Origin: Hymenobacter rubidus
Lineage (GTDB): Bacteria; Bacteroidota; Bacteroidia; Cytophagales; Hymenobacteraceae
Assembly (NCBI RefSeq): GCF_016734815.1
Contig: NZ_JAERQF010000002.1
Coordinates: 186,001 to 250,000, forward strand
Length of the DNA: 64,000 bases
Direction of reading: 5' to 3'
The translations under genes were made by a program, and so were the position numbers. The stretch's first letter is position 1. Each line of letters begins with the position of its first letter. Under the pieces are notes generated by a model. It was given only the letters and a program-made list of their open reading frames with translations. It ran no database searches and was not told where the DNA came from. Of the stretch, positions 25,180 through 34,109 are shown piece after piece.

Positions 25180-27015
25180 CTACTCCACCGTCACGGACTT
25201 TGCCAGGTTGCGGGGCTGGTCCACGTTGCAGCCGCGTAGCACGGCAATGTGGTAGGAGAGGAGTTGCAGCGGAATCACCGATACCAGCGGCATCAGCACC
25301 TCACTGGTATGGGGCACCTCAATTACGAATTCTGCCATGGCCGGAATCACGGTGTCGCCCTCGCTCACCACGGCGATGATGCGGCCTTTGCGGGCCTTCA
25401 CTTCCTGAATGTTGCTCACCACTTTCTCGTACGAGCTGTCGCGAGTGGCAATGACCACCATCGGCATGTTCTCGTCAATCAGGGCAATGGGGCCGTGCTT
25501 CATCTCCGCCGCCGGGTAGCCCTCGGCGTGGATGTAGCTGATTTCCTTGAGCTTCAAGGCGCCTTCCAATGCGACCGGGAAGTTGTAGCCCCGGCCCAGG
25601 TAGAGGAAGTTGGTCGCGTCTTTGAATTCCTCGGCGATTTCCTGAATTTGGGCATCCAGCAGCAATGCTTTTTCTACTTTGGACGGAATGGTGTCCAGCT
25701 CCACCATCAGCTCGCGTAGCTTGGTGTCGGTGATGGTGCCGCGCTTCTGGCCCATAATCATGGCCAGCAAGGTCAGCACCGTCACTTGTGCGGTGAAGGC
25801 TTTGGTGCTTGCCACCCCAATTTCCGGGCCGGCGTGGGTATAAGCACCGGCATCAGTGGCGCGGGCAATGCTGCTGCCCACCACGTTGCACACCCCAAAA
25901 ATGGTTGCGCCTTTGCTCTTGGCCAGTTCAATGGCCGCCAAGGTATCGGCCGTTTCGCCGCTTTGCGAAATGGCAATAACGATGTCGCGCTCCGTGATAA
26001 TTGGGTTGCGGTAGCGGAACTCCGAAGCGTATTCCACTTCCACCGGAATGCGGGCCAAGTCCTCAATCAGGTATTCGGCCACCAGTCCGGCGTGCCAGCT
26101 CGTGCCGCAGGCCACGATGATGATGCGCTGCGCATTCACAAATTTTTGCTCGTAGGCCCGGATGCCGCCCATGTTCAGGTGGCTGCCGCCCAGCTCCAGA
26201 CGCCCGCGCATGGAGTCCAGAATGGAGCGGGGCTGCTCAAAAATTTCCTTCAGCATGAAGTGCTCGTAGCCGCCTTTTTCGATGGAGTCGAGCTCCAGCT
26301 CCAGCTTCTGGATGTAAGGCGTCTGGCTTACATCTTCCTTGCTGCGGATTTCCAGTTGCCCGTCGCGGATGACCACGATTTCGTAGTCGTTCACATACAC
26401 CACCTCGTTGGTGTATTCGATGATGGGGGTGGCATCCGACGCAATAAAGAATTCGCCTTCGCCAATGCCAATCACCATTGGCGAGCCTTTGCGGGCGGCG
26501 ATGAGCTGGTTAGGCGCATCCTTGCTGAGCACCACAATGGCATAGGCGCCCACTACTTCGTGCAGCGCCAGCCGTACAGCTTCTTCCAGCGAGCAATGGT
26601 TCTGCTTCTGAATTTCCTCAATCAGGTTCACGAAAACCTCCGTGTCCGTATCGGAGTGGAAAACGTGCCCTTGCTTCTGTAAATGCGTTTTCAGCGAGGC
26701 ATAGTTCTCGATAATGCCATTGTGAATAATGGCAATGCGCTCCGAAGTAGAATAGTGCGGGTGCGCGTTTTCGTCGTTGGGCTCGCCGTGGGTGGCCCAG
26801 CGGGTATGACCCATGCCCACCGTGGCATGGGTGTCTTTGGCCGCAATGTAGGCTTCAAGGTCACTGACCTTGCCCTTCTTTTTGTAAACATTGAGGTCGC
26901 CGTTGAGCAGCGCCACGCCCGCAGAGTCATAACCGCGGTACTCAAGCCGATGCAGGCCTTTGAGAATGATGGGGCAGGCCTCACGATGGCCCAGATAAGC
27001 AACAATGCCGCACAT
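25180..27015 (-). CDS. glmS: glutamine-fructose-6-phosphate aminotransferase (isomerising)
   Basis: A 611-residue enzyme making glucosamine-6-phosphate from fructose-6-phosphate and glutamine, the first step to UDP-GlcNAc for peptidoglycan and LPS. The N-terminal nucleophile Cys2 is present (MCGIVAYLGHREA), and the glutaminase domain has GMGHTRWATHGEPNDENAHP. Two SIS isomerase domains follow, with VACGTSWHAG, AISQSGETADTLAAIELAKS and a C-terminal NLAKSVTVE. It is the last gene of a minus-strand series with DUF4270 and the glycogen-synthase-like gene. No glmS ribozyme is visible in the 80-bp upstream gap. Confidence 0.97.
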   Translation of the reverse strand: MCGIVAYLGHREACPIILKGLHRLEYRGYDSAGVALLNGDLNVYKKKGKVSDLEAYIAAKDTHATVGMGHTRWATHGEPNDENAHPHYSTSERIAIIHNGIIENYASLKTHLQKQGHVFHSDTDTEVFVNLIEEIQKQNHCSLEEAVRLALHEVVGAYAIVVLSKDAPNQLIAARKGSPMVIGIGEGEFFIASDATPIIEYTNEVVYVNDYEIVVIRDGQLEIRSKEDVSQTPYIQKLELELDSIEKGGYEHFMLKEIFEQPRSILDSMRGRLELGGSHLNMGGIRAYEQKFVNAQRIIIVACGTSWHAGLVAEYLIEDLARIPVEVEYASEFRYRNPIITERDIVIAISQSGETADTLAAIELAKSKGATIFGVCNVVGSSIARATDAGAYTHAGPEIGVASTKAFTAQVTVLTLLAMIMGQKRGTITDTKLRELMVELDTIPSKVEKALLLDAQIQEIAEEFKDATNFLYLGRGYNFPVALEGALKLKEISYIHAEGYPAAEMKHGPIALIDENMPMVVIATRDSSYEKVVSNIQEVKARKGRIIAVVSEGDTVIPAMAEFVIEVPHTSEVLMPLVSVIPLQLLSYHIAVLRGCNVDQPRNLAKSVTVE

Positions 27016-27095
27016 GGCAGGAAAAATTAAGGACGGAAAGAAAGGGCAAAAGCGGACAGCGAGCCTTTGCTCGGTGCGAAGCTAGCCATGCAGCA

Positions 27096-28604
27096 CTACT
27101 TTTTAGACGAGTAGTATACGCGCAATCGAATAGTAGAGGCATCGATGGCCGCGCGGTTCAGCGACAGCGCCGAAGAGGTACGGGTAGCAGGCACGAGGAC
27201 CAACGAAGCCGGGTTACCGTCGAGCTTGCTTTTTAAATAAGCGTCTAGGTAGCTGGTGATAAGCAAGTTGTAGTACTGCTGCGTCGTGCCGCCGTCTACA
27301 ATGGTGCCCGCTGCCGGGCTACCTGCGCTCAATTGGTCGCTGCCGTCGCTCTGCACTACCCGGTCGGTGGGCAAATAGTTTATTGTGCGCTGCAATATCT
27401 GGTTGCGGGCGTCTACCTCCAGTGCGTAGATATAGGTGGGGTTCACAAACAGCGCGTTGCTGTAGGGCTTGATGGGCACGCGCAGTTCGGCGCGGTTGAT
27501 GGTCAGGCCGGGAATGTTGGTCAGCTGCTCAAGGCCCTGGAAGGTGATGCGCGTACCCAGGCCCGTGCCTTCCTGCAAGTAGCTGGTCGGCACGCCATTT
27601 ACCAACAAGTTGCTAGCCGATACCGCTTGGGTAAGGTCTGTCAGGGCACTGAGTGGAGTGCCGGACAGCGAGTTGGTGATTTGCGTGTAGTAGCGAGGGT
27701 CGCTGGCTGTGGCCAAGCCAACGCTGCTGTTAACGGGGCCAAAAAAGATGGAATATGAGTGCCAGGCCCGGCGCAACGGGGGCGCAGGGGCGGCCACGGC
27801 ATCGTCGTGAAAAAAGAAGGCCAAGCGGGCATTATACGTCCGGCCAAAGCTGAGAATGGCACTGGAATAGCTGGCATTGGGGCCAATGGCCAAGCCATTT
27901 ATCAGGGCGTCAAGCTTGGCTTGCGTGAGGGTGGTGGTGCCGCGTAGCGAGGTATAAAAACCGTCGAAAAACGGCGACGCCACTGCCGGTGCCGGGGCAA
28001 ACGGCGCACTCACCGCAGCCGTGCGCTGCAGGGCCAGCCGCACCGTTTGGGTAAGCACGTTGGTATAGTACGTCGGAGTGGTCGCCGTCGAATCGGTCTT
28101 TACCCGCACCGTGCGGTCGAGCCGGCTGGTCACGTTCAGGCCCAGCGGTTGGGCTGTGGTGGCCGTGGTCGTGCTGCTGCTGTACGTTTGGCGCTCATCC
28201 AGGGGTGCTTGCAGATTATAAATGTCGAACCGGGCGGGCGTGGTCGTGCTGCCGTTCACATTATCAAACCCCATCACCAGCACCACCGAGTCGAGCACGG
28301 GAGTGGCGTACTTAGACGGCAGCGAGTCGTTCGAGCTGCCCGTTGTTGCGTTCAGGTATGCGCGGGCTTCGGTGGTGCCGGCCACGTTGTCGGCCAGGCG
28401 GCCAATCAGGAAATGGTCGGCTTTCTGGGTTCTTACCGGGGCAAAGCGCACGGTGGCCACGTCCACGCTCAGGTCTTTATAGAGCGTGTTGACGGCCGTG
28501 GTGTCGGGGAGGTCCACGTTCAGGGCCGTGCCGGTGTCGCAGCTGGCCAGGGCCAGCGCGGCCAGGGCCGTCAGAGGAGCACAGCGGCTAGTTAGCCAAT
28601 TCAT
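27096..28604 (-). CDS. DUF4270 family lipoprotein
   Basis: A 502-residue lipoprotein (signal LTALAALALASC, lipid Cys23) with DUF4270 features: DLSVDVATVRFAPVRTQKAD near the N-terminus, LIGRLADNVAGTTEARAYL, LDSVVLVMGF, and the C-terminal RLRVYYSSKK. The family is specific to Bacteroidota, is exported, and has no known biochemical role. Its ATG overlaps the last 17 bases of the upstream glycogen-synthase-like gene, indicating translational coupling. The position next to glmS and panC is recurrent in Cytophagales. Confidence 0.87.
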   Translation of the reverse strand: MNWLTSRCAPLTALAALALASCDTGTALNVDLPDTTAVNTLYKDLSVDVATVRFAPVRTQKADHFLIGRLADNVAGTTEARAYLNATTGSSNDSLPSKYATPVLDSVVLVMGFDNVNGSTTTPARFDIYNLQAPLDERQTYSSSTTTATTAQPLGLNVTSRLDRTVRVKTDSTATTPTYYTNVLTQTVRLALQRTAAVSAPFAPAPAVASPFFDGFYTSLRGTTTLTQAKLDALINGLAIGPNASYSSAILSFGRTYNARLAFFFHDDAVAAPAPPLRRAWHSYSIFFGPVNSSVGLATASDPRYYTQITNSLSGTPLSALTDLTQAVSASNLLVNGVPTSYLQEGTGLGTRITFQGLEQLTNIPGLTINRAELRVPIKPYSNALFVNPTYIYALEVDARNQILQRTINYLPTDRVVQSDGSDQLSAGSPAAGTIVDGGTTQQYYNLLITSYLDAYLKSKLDGNPASLVLVPATRTSSALSLNRAAIDASTIRLRVYYSSKK

Positions 28605-29400
28605 TGTAGAGCGCTAGGTAAGAAGAGTGCAGGTTTTCGTCGGTGGCCACCTGGCTGAGCCGGCTGTGGAGGGCGTATTCGTGGAACATGCCGTTCATGT
28701 TGTCGCTAAAGTCCTCGTCGGACCGTACCACGGTATCGGCATACTCCATGCCCATTTTGATGAAGCCGCTGAAATCGGCCGTTTTCAACGACGCCAGCAT
28801 GGCATCGTCGATGTCGAGCATCTTCGCTTTTTCCAGAATGTTGCCCTCAAATTTGTCGTCGAACTCGTTGTTGTAAATCGAGAACACCGATTTGGCATCC
28901 TTGAACACCGGGTCTTTTTTGTAGGTGGTTTTCAGGTATAGCGGAATCAGGCCCGTCATCCAATCGGAACAGTGCACGATGTTGGGCGACCAGCCCAGCT
29001 TCTTCACGGTTTCGAGCACACCTTTGCAGAAAAAGATGGCGCGCTCGTCGTTGTCGGCGTAAAACTTGTCGTTTTTGTCAACCAGGGCCGATTTGCGGTG
29101 GAAATAGTCTTCGTTATCGATAAAATATACCTGCAGCTTGGCAGTAGGAATAGAAGCTACCTTGATAACCAAAGGTTTCTCGTCGTCGCCCACGGCAATG
29201 TTGATGCCCGAAAGGCGCACTACTTCGTGCAGCCGGTTCTTGCGTTCGTTGATGATGCCAAAACGTGGGACGAAAATGCGAATTTCGCAGCCCATTTCCT
29301 GCATGCTGGCGGGGAGCCGACGCAGCATTTCAGCCACCTTGGTGGTCTGCAGAAACGGGTCAATTTCGGTGGCCGCGTAGAGGATGCGTAGCTTCGACAT
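28588..29400 (-). CDS. glycogen/starch synthase-like protein, N-terminal GT5 half only
   Basis: A 270-residue protein matching the N-terminal half of GT5 glycogen synthases: LRILYAATEIDPFLQTTKVAEM (donor-loop side, here LQTTKVAEM replacing the usual K-x-G-G-L), then VYFIDNEDYFHRK, IVHCSDWMTGLIPLYLK and FSIYNNEFDDKFE. The C-terminal GT-B lobe, which holds the nucleotide-sugar site, is absent. As full GlgA is about 480 residues and the KxGGL motif is altered, glycogen synthesis is doubtful; a binding or regulatory role is possible. It overlaps the DUF4270 gene and has a good promoter. Confidence 0.8.
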   Translation of the reverse strand: MSKLRILYAATEIDPFLQTTKVAEMLRRLPASMQEMGCEIRIFVPRFGIINERKNRLHEVVRLSGINIAVGDDEKPLVIKVASIPTAKLQVYFIDNEDYFHRKSALVDKNDKFYADNDERAIFFCKGVLETVKKLGWSPNIVHCSDWMTGLIPLYLKTTYKKDPVFKDAKSVFSIYNNEFDDKFEGNILEKAKMLDIDDAMLASLKTADFSGFIKMGMEYADTVVRSDEDFSDNMNGMFHEYALHSRLSQVATDENLHSSYLALYNELAN

Positions 29401-29446
29401 AAAGGGATTATTGAAGAGAATGGAACAGGGCCATACTATGGGTGCA

Positions 29447-29477
29447 CAAAATTACACAATTTTGCGCGGAAATTCAA
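29447..29477 (-). promoter_or_regulatory. TTG-N20-TAATTTTG promoter
   Basis: On the minus strand TTG (29475-29477), 20 bases, then TAATTTTG (29447-29454) fits the Bacteroidota consensus. The leader of the glycogen-synthase-like gene would be about 40 nt. Confidence 0.65.
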
Positions 29478-29520
29478 CATAAATCTACTTCGGGGGCTAT
29501 TCCAGCGACCTTCCACGTTC

Positions 29521-30366
29521 ATGCAGATACTCACTACCGCGGCCGGGTTGCAGGCCTACACCGAACAAGCCCGCAGCCGGGGCCAGCGCATTGGCTTGGT
29601 GCCCACCATGGGGGCCCTGCACGCCGGCCACCTGCAACTGGTGCAAGCGGCCCGTGCCGAATGCAACGAAGTGGTGGCCACCGTCTTTGTCAACCCCACG
29701 CAGTTCAACAATCCGGAGGACTTTCGGCTGTACCCGCGGGTGCCGGAGGCCGATGCCGAGTTGCTGGCCCCGGCCGGCTGCACGGCGCTGTTCGTGCCGT
29801 CGGTGGCCGAAATATACCCCCAGCCAACGGTGCTGAAATTTGATTTTGGCCCCCTGGAACGGGTCATGGAAGGGGCGCACCGGGCCGGGCATTTCAACGG
29901 CGTGGCCACGGTAGTGAGCAAGCTGTTCCACCTGGCCCGCCCGCACCGGGCCTATTTTGGGCAGAAGGACTGGCAGCAGGTGGCCATTGTGCGCCAACTG
30001 GTGGCCGACTTGTCGTTCGACCTGGAAATCGTGGCCCGTCCCACTGTTCGGGAAGCCGACGGGCTGGCCATGTCCTCGCGCAATCGCCGGCTGGGCCCGG
30101 CGGCCCGCGCCGCTGCTCCGCTGCTGCACCAGGTGCTGGTTGCCGCTGCTGCCCAGGTTCGGGACGGGGTAGCGCCCGCGCAGGTCCGGGCGGCGGCGGA
30201 AACGGCGCTTGGGCAAGAACCGCTCATTGCCCCCGAATACGTGGAAGTGGCCGATGCCCAGACCCTGCAACCACTGGAAACTTACGTGCCCGGCCGGGCC
30301 GTGGTGCTGTGCCTCGCCGCGCACCTAGGGGGCGTCCGGTTGATTGACAACGTGCTGGTGGAATAG
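29521..30366 (+). CDS. panC: pantoate-beta-alanine ligase
   Basis: A 281-residue cytoplasmic enzyme joining pantoate and beta-alanine with ATP to form pantothenate, on the route to CoA. Motifs: LVPTMGALHAGH with the HxGH nucleotide-binding signature, FVNPTQFNNPEDF, HRAGHFNGVATVVSKL, FGQKDWQQ and ADGLAMSSRNRRL. The chain begins directly with MQILTTAAGLQAY. It is divergent from the glycogen-synthase-like gene. panD is not adjacent; the next gene is a membrane protein, as often seen in this phylum. Confidence 0.95.
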   Translation: MQILTTAAGLQAYTEQARSRGQRIGLVPTMGALHAGHLQLVQAARAECNEVVATVFVNPTQFNNPEDFRLYPRVPEADAELLAPAGCTALFVPSVAEIYPQPTVLKFDFGPLERVMEGAHRAGHFNGVATVVSKLFHLARPHRAYFGQKDWQQVAIVRQLVADLSFDLEIVARPTVREADGLAMSSRNRRLGPAARAAAPLLHQVLVAAAAQVRDGVAPAQVRAAAETALGQEPLIAPEYVEVADAQTLQPLETYVPGRAVVLCLAAHLGGVRLIDNVLVE

Positions 30367-30454
30367 GGCGGTTGCTTTCGCGTGGCACCGATGCACCACG
30401 CGGTTCGGTTTTACCTTTGTCGGCTTACGGCATCCCTATCCGTTTCCATTACCA

Positions 30455-31501
30455 TTGAAGAATTTCGTTACCATCGTAAAGTATGCTCTGCTGCTGAGTA
30501 TTTCGGCCGCGCTGATGTGGTATGCGGTACGGGGGCAGGACCTTTCGCGCATTGGGCATTACATCGCCACGGCCAATTATTTCTGGCTGGCGCTGACGCT
30601 GTCGCTGTCGACGCTGGGCTATTTTAGCCGGGCCTACCGCTGGCAGATGCAGCTCAAGGCTTCGCAGACTCCGGCACCGTACTGGCCCGTGTACCACGCC
30701 ATGATGGTGGGCTACCTGGCCAACCTGGTGCTGCCGCGCATGGGCGAAGTCATTCGCTGCTCGGTGCTGCGCCGCACCAGCGGCGTACCGGTGCAAGTAG
30801 CCATTGGCACGGTGGTGACGGAACGGGTAATTGACGTGCTGGTCTTGTTAGGGCTGCTCAGTACGCTGCTGTTACTGGATTTTAATACCTTCTGGAGGTT
30901 TGTAGCGGTCGAAATACTGGGGGGGCGCTACGAAACGCTGGCCCGCAACCCGCTGCCACTATTCATTGCCGGCTTTGTGGGCGCGATTCTGTTGGTAGTG
31001 GCCGGAGTCGCTCTGTTCCGCAACTTGGAGCGCCTGCGCCAGAATGCGTTTTTCAACAAAGCCATTGTCTTCGTGAAAGGCTTGTTGGCGGGCGTATTCA
31101 GCGTACTAAAGCTGGAAAACAAGTGGCTGTTCGTGTTTCATACCCTCTTTACCTGGGGCGTGTATTACCTCATGGATTACCTGGCCTTCTACTGTTTTCC
31201 GGAAACTTATAACCTCGACATGCGGGCCGGCCTGGCCGTGCTGACGTTTGGTGCCTTTGGCATGGCCGCGCCGGTGGCGGGCGGCATTGGGCCATTCCAT
31301 GTGCTGGTGCAGGGGGTACTCATTGTGTATGGGGTGAGCAAAGAGGCCGGCATTGCCTACGCCCTGGTGGTGCACGGCGCGCAAACCCTGCTGGTGGTGC
31401 TGATGGGCGGCATCAGCTTCATTGCCGTAGCCGCAGTGGACAAAGGCAGCGTGCTGACCGAAGCCGAAGCGCTGGCAGACGAGCCGCTCACGACGGAGTG
31501 A
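30455..31501 (+). CDS. lysylphosphatidylglycerol synthase TM-region / YbhN-type flippase-like membrane protein
   Basis: An inner membrane protein of about 348 residues. I choose the TTG at 30455 (LKNFVTIVKYALLLSISAAL) because the in-frame ATG at 30344 would overlap panC and add a non-conserved arm. Several hydrophobic helices are visible (for example YALLLSISAALMW, VIDVLVLLGLLSTLLLL, LFIAGFVGAILLVVAGVAL, AVLTFGAFGMAAP). Family landmarks are LVLPRMGEVIRCSVLRR and a GGIGPFH motif. Members move or help make lipids; the substrate here is unknown. It follows panC by 89 bp and precedes rfaE2 on the same strand, interrupted by a palindromic repeat. Confidence 0.85.
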   Translation: MKNFVTIVKYALLLSISAALMWYAVRGQDLSRIGHYIATANYFWLALTLSLSTLGYFSRAYRWQMQLKASQTPAPYWPVYHAMMVGYLANLVLPRMGEVIRCSVLRRTSGVPVQVAIGTVVTERVIDVLVLLGLLSTLLLLDFNTFWRFVAVEILGGRYETLARNPLPLFIAGFVGAILLVVAGVALFRNLERLRQNAFFNKAIVFVKGLLAGVFSVLKLENKWLFVFHTLFTWGVYYLMDYLAFYCFPETYNLDMRAGLAVLTFGAFGMAAPVAGGIGPFHVLVQGVLIVYGVSKEAGIAYALVVHGAQTLLVVLMGGISFIAVAAVDKGSVLTEAEALADEPLTTE

Positions 31502-31630
31502 CGCTGCGCTTAATGAAGGATTAAGAATGAGGAATGAAGAATTGGGATGGTTCATCCTGCTTTTATCCTTCAATAAACAGCCGCGTCAATTGCTCATTCC
31601 TTATTCTTAATTCTTCATTAAGCGCAGCGT
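31501..31630. repeat. family D long inverted repeat
   Basis: Arms of 43 nt (31501-31543 and 31588-31630) pair with few mismatches. The outer part is ACGCTGCGCTTAATGAA and the inner part is built from GAATGAGGAATGAAG-like units. It starts on the last base of one stop codon and ends 3 bases before the rfaE2 ATG, so it contains the rfaE2 ribosome entry region. Confidence 0.85.
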
Positions 31631-31633
31631 ATC

Positions 31634-32113
31634 ATGTGGACCAAGGATAAAATTCTGACCCCGGAGCAGGTGCCCGCCGCCGTGGCGGACTGGCGCGCTG
31701 CCGGGCGCAAAGTGGTGTTCACCAACGGTTGCTTCGATTTGTTGCACTTGGGCCACGTCGACTATCTGGAGCACGCCCGGCACCTGGGCGATGCCTTGGT
31801 GGTCGGCCTCAATACGGATGCTTCGGTGAGCTGTTTGAAGCCCGGCCGGCCCATTCAGGACGAGGGGGCGCGGGCCCGCATCCTGGCCTCGCTGGCCTTT
31901 GTAGATGCGGTGGTGCTTTTTGGCGAGCCCACGCCGCTGGCCCTGATTGAACTGGTGCAGCCTGACGTGCTGGTGAAGGGCGACGACTACGCCATTGACG
32001 GAATTGTGGGCCACGAATTCGTGTTGAACCGAGGCGGGCAGGTGCTCACGGTGCCGTTGGTGCCGGGCTACAGTACCTCGCGCATTGTTGAGCGCATTTT
32101 GCGCACGACCTAA
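31634..32113 (+). CDS. rfaE2: D-glycero-beta-D-manno-heptose 1-phosphate adenylyltransferase
   Basis: A 159-residue nucleotidyltransferase matching the C-terminal half of HldE. It activates heptose-1-phosphate with ATP for LPS core synthesis. Key motifs are [18 protein letters not shown] (HxGH) near residue 30, [27 protein letters not shown] and [17 protein letters not shown]. The separate kinase domain is not present, which is normal for the split form in Bacteroidota. The ATG is only 3 bases after a long inverted repeat, so translation may be influenced by RNA structure. Confidence 0.93.
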   Translation: MWTKDKILTPEQVPAAVADWRAAGRKVVFTNGCFDLLHLGHVDYLEHARHLGDALVVGLNTDASVSCLKPGRPIQDEGARARILASLAFVDAVVLFGEPTPLALIELVQPDVLVKGDDYAIDGIVGHEFVLNRGGQVLTVPLVPGYSTSRIVERILRTT

Positions 32114-32136
32114 CTGTTTTTTCCCATTCCCTTATC

Positions 32137-32805
32137 ATGTATTTCCTGCTCATTCTGCTCACGTTCGTTAGCTGGGGCATCCAGTGGCGGCTGCGCAGCA
32201 AATTCAAACAGTACGCCCAGATTCGGTTGAGTTCGGGGCTGAGTGGGGCCGAAGTCGCCGCCAAGATGCTGGCCGACCACGGCATCTACGACGTGCGCGT
32301 CATCAGCACCGACGGCCAGCTGACCGACCACTACAACCCCGCCGACAAAACCGTTAACCTGAGCGAGGGCGTGTATGCGGAGCGGAGCGCCTCGGCGGCG
32401 GCCATTGCGGCCCACGAGTGCGGCCACGCGGTGCAGCACGCCACGGCGTATTCCATGCTGCAGTTTCGTTCGGCGCTGGTGCCCACGCTTAGCGCGGTGT
32501 CGCGCTACATGCCCATCATTTTGCTGATAGGCTTCTTCACCATCAATCGCACGCCCTACCCGTTGGGCATTGGCATTGCGTTGTTTGGCCTGACCACCCT
32601 GTTTTCGTTTATCACGCTGCCGGTTGAGTTCGACGCCTCGCGGCGCGCCTTGGCTTGGATGGATAAGCGCGGCGTGGTGAATGCCGAGGAGCACGCCATG
32701 GCCCAAGATGCGCTATGGTGGGCTGCCATGACGTATGTGGTCGCCGCGCTGGCTTCGCTGGCCTCGTTGCTGTACTACGTCAACATCTTTATGCGGCGCC
32801 GCTAG
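32137..32805 (+). CDS. YugP-type zinc-dependent membrane metallopeptidase
   Basis: A 222-residue integral membrane protein with an HExxH-like zinc site, AAHECGHAVQHA, at about residues 90-101. The N-terminus is a membrane helix (YFLLILLTFVSWGIQ), and further helices are YMPIILLIGFF, LGIGIALFGLTTLFSFITL and WAAMTYVVAALASLASLLYYV. The FDASRRALAWM segment with the third zinc-ligand region matches the family. Substrate unknown; membrane protein quality control is a guess. It follows rfaE2 by 23 bp, probably in the same transcript, and ends in a terminator. Confidence 0.9.
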   Translation: MYFLLILLTFVSWGIQWRLRSKFKQYAQIRLSSGLSGAEVAAKMLADHGIYDVRVISTDGQLTDHYNPADKTVNLSEGVYAERSASAAAIAAHECGHAVQHATAYSMLQFRSALVPTLSAVSRYMPIILLIGFFTINRTPYPLGIGIALFGLTTLFSFITLPVEFDASRRALAWMDKRGVVNAEEHAMAQDALWWAAMTYVVAALASLASLLYYVNIFMRRR

Positions 32806-32833
32806 GGGCGTTGCGCCCGTTGCCACGGTTTGG

Positions 32834-32870
32834 AGCCGCCGGCCTGCATCGCAGGCCCGCGGCTTTTTTT
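32834..32870 (+). terminator. intrinsic terminator after the metallopeptidase gene
   Basis: AGCCGC and GGCCTGC pair with GCAGGCC and GCGGCT (one internal mismatch, ATC loop), followed by seven T. Confidence 0.85.
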
Positions 32871-33080
32871 GTTAAGCACTCATGCTCAGCAGGCTGCTTT
32901 ATTAGCGACATGCTTTAAGTTTCACAACGCATCTATTGGTACATATAAAATAATAATTATTGATAATTGGCTTATACCTGCTACTTTGCAACTGCCTTCC
33001 TTCTTACTGCGGTTCGGCTGCTATCACCCTTTCCAGGTAGCACAGTCGCCGGCCGCGGGGTCCCTTTTTCTGCCTGCGTC

Positions 33081-33707
33081 ATGATTGTGTCTACCCCGGC
33101 CGCTCTGGTAGCGGCCCCGCCCACCCTGTTTCGGCAGGGCCTGCTGGCCTTATTGCGCGAGCAATGGCCCCAGCTACAGCTCACCCTCACGGCCGATGCC
33201 ACGCAGGTACCCGACCTAGTGGCCCGCCACACTTTCGAGCTGATTGTGTTTGACGGCGCCCTGCCCGGACTGGCCCTGCCGGCCTTGCTGGACCGCCTGC
33301 ACCGCCTGCGCCCCACGCAGCGCCTGCTGGTGCTGGCCGACCCGCGCACCCTCGCCCAGCGCAGCGATGCCCTGACGTGGCCCGGCACGCAACTGCTGCT
33401 GCCCAGTCATGTGCCACCCCACGCGCTGGCTGCCGCCCTGGCACCCTGGCTGGATGCTCCGCCGAAGGAGGCGCCGGTGCCCTCGCGCCTCAACCCGCCT
33501 TATACCATCCAAAACGGCTTTAGCAGGCGGGAGCTGGAAGTGTTGCGCCTGGTGGTGGCCGACTGTTGCAACGAGGAAATTGCCAACCGCCTGTTCATCA
33601 ACGTGCGCACCGTGGAAAGCCATCGGCGCAACCTGCTGCAAAAGGCGGGCACCCGCACACTGGTGGGGCTGGCTGCCCGCGCCGTGCGCGAAGGCTGGGT
33701 GGCATAA
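33081..33707 (+). CDS. LuxR-type response regulator with degenerate receiver domain
   Basis: A 208-residue protein with start 33081 (MIVSTPAALVAAPPTLFRQGL). Residues 1-120 fold like a receiver: ELIVFDGALPGLALPALLDRL holds an Asp at the phosphorylation position, but the early acidic pair is replaced by Ala and Pro, so classical phosphorylation is doubtful. Residues about 140-208 are a LuxR/NarL helix-turn-helix: FSRRELEVLRLVV, EEIANRLFINVRTVESHRRN and ALL-like KAGTRTLVGLAARAV. It probably controls transcription without, or with unusual, phosphorelay. No kinase is adjacent. The upstream 200 bp is AT-rich. Confidence 0.8.
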   Translation: MIVSTPAALVAAPPTLFRQGLLALLREQWPQLQLTLTADATQVPDLVARHTFELIVFDGALPGLALPALLDRLHRLRPTQRLLVLADPRTLAQRSDALTWPGTQLLLPSHVPPHALAAALAPWLDAPPKEAPVPSRLNPPYTIQNGFSRRELEVLRLVVADCCNEEIANRLFINVRTVESHRRNLLQKAGTRTLVGLAARAVREGWVA

Positions 33708-33782
33708 GCAGGTTTCAGTGCTGGCACTGATGCAATAGGGGTGAGAAAAGCCTTGCTTTATCAACCTGTGGCGTAGTATTGA

Positions 33783-34082
33783 ACGGCGGCGTTATGCGGC
33801 TACTTACTCACTCTTTTCTGCAGTTGCATAGCGGCCGGAGCTGACCTGCTGCACCTGGCAGAAGACCACATCGGCAAAAAATACGTGCATGTGCTGGTGC
33901 CAGAGGACACCCCTAACTCGCACGGCCCTTGGAACGGAATCTGCACCTACGCCCAGCGCAACCCCGGTGCCGCCTGGTACCCCGAGCTGCAAAGCCGCCT
34001 CACCCGCCTGACCGACCTGCGCGAAGCCGTGAAAGGCGAAATCCACCGCCTGCTGGCGAATGATTTCGGGTATTTCAGCTAA
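33783..34082 (+). pseudogene. gene fragment, possibly from a peptidoglycan-hydrolase-like exported protein
   Basis: An open frame from 33783 to the TAA at 34080-34082 lacks a credible start; the only ATG is at 33885. It encodes LLTLFCSCIAAG, then ADLLHLAEDHIGKKYV, PEDTPNSHGPW, and a different-looking tail RLTRLTDLREAVKGEIHRLL. The middle part resembles the start of NlpC/P60- or CHAP-type domains, but the expected catalytic Cys after GPW is not there. It looks like two joined remnants. Assignment is weak. Confidence 0.35.
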
Positions 34083-34109
34083 AAACAGCTAATTCGGGAT
34101 AGTCCCTCC

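Noticed and set aside
27016..27095. glmS ribozyme upstream of glmS
   Set aside because: The 80-bp gap is too short and shows none of the conserved core. This ribozyme is typical of Firmicutes.
31501..31630. CRISPR array or insertion-sequence ends in the long inverted repeats
   Set aside because: The repeats are single palindromes without regular spacers, and no transposase or cas gene is present in the window.
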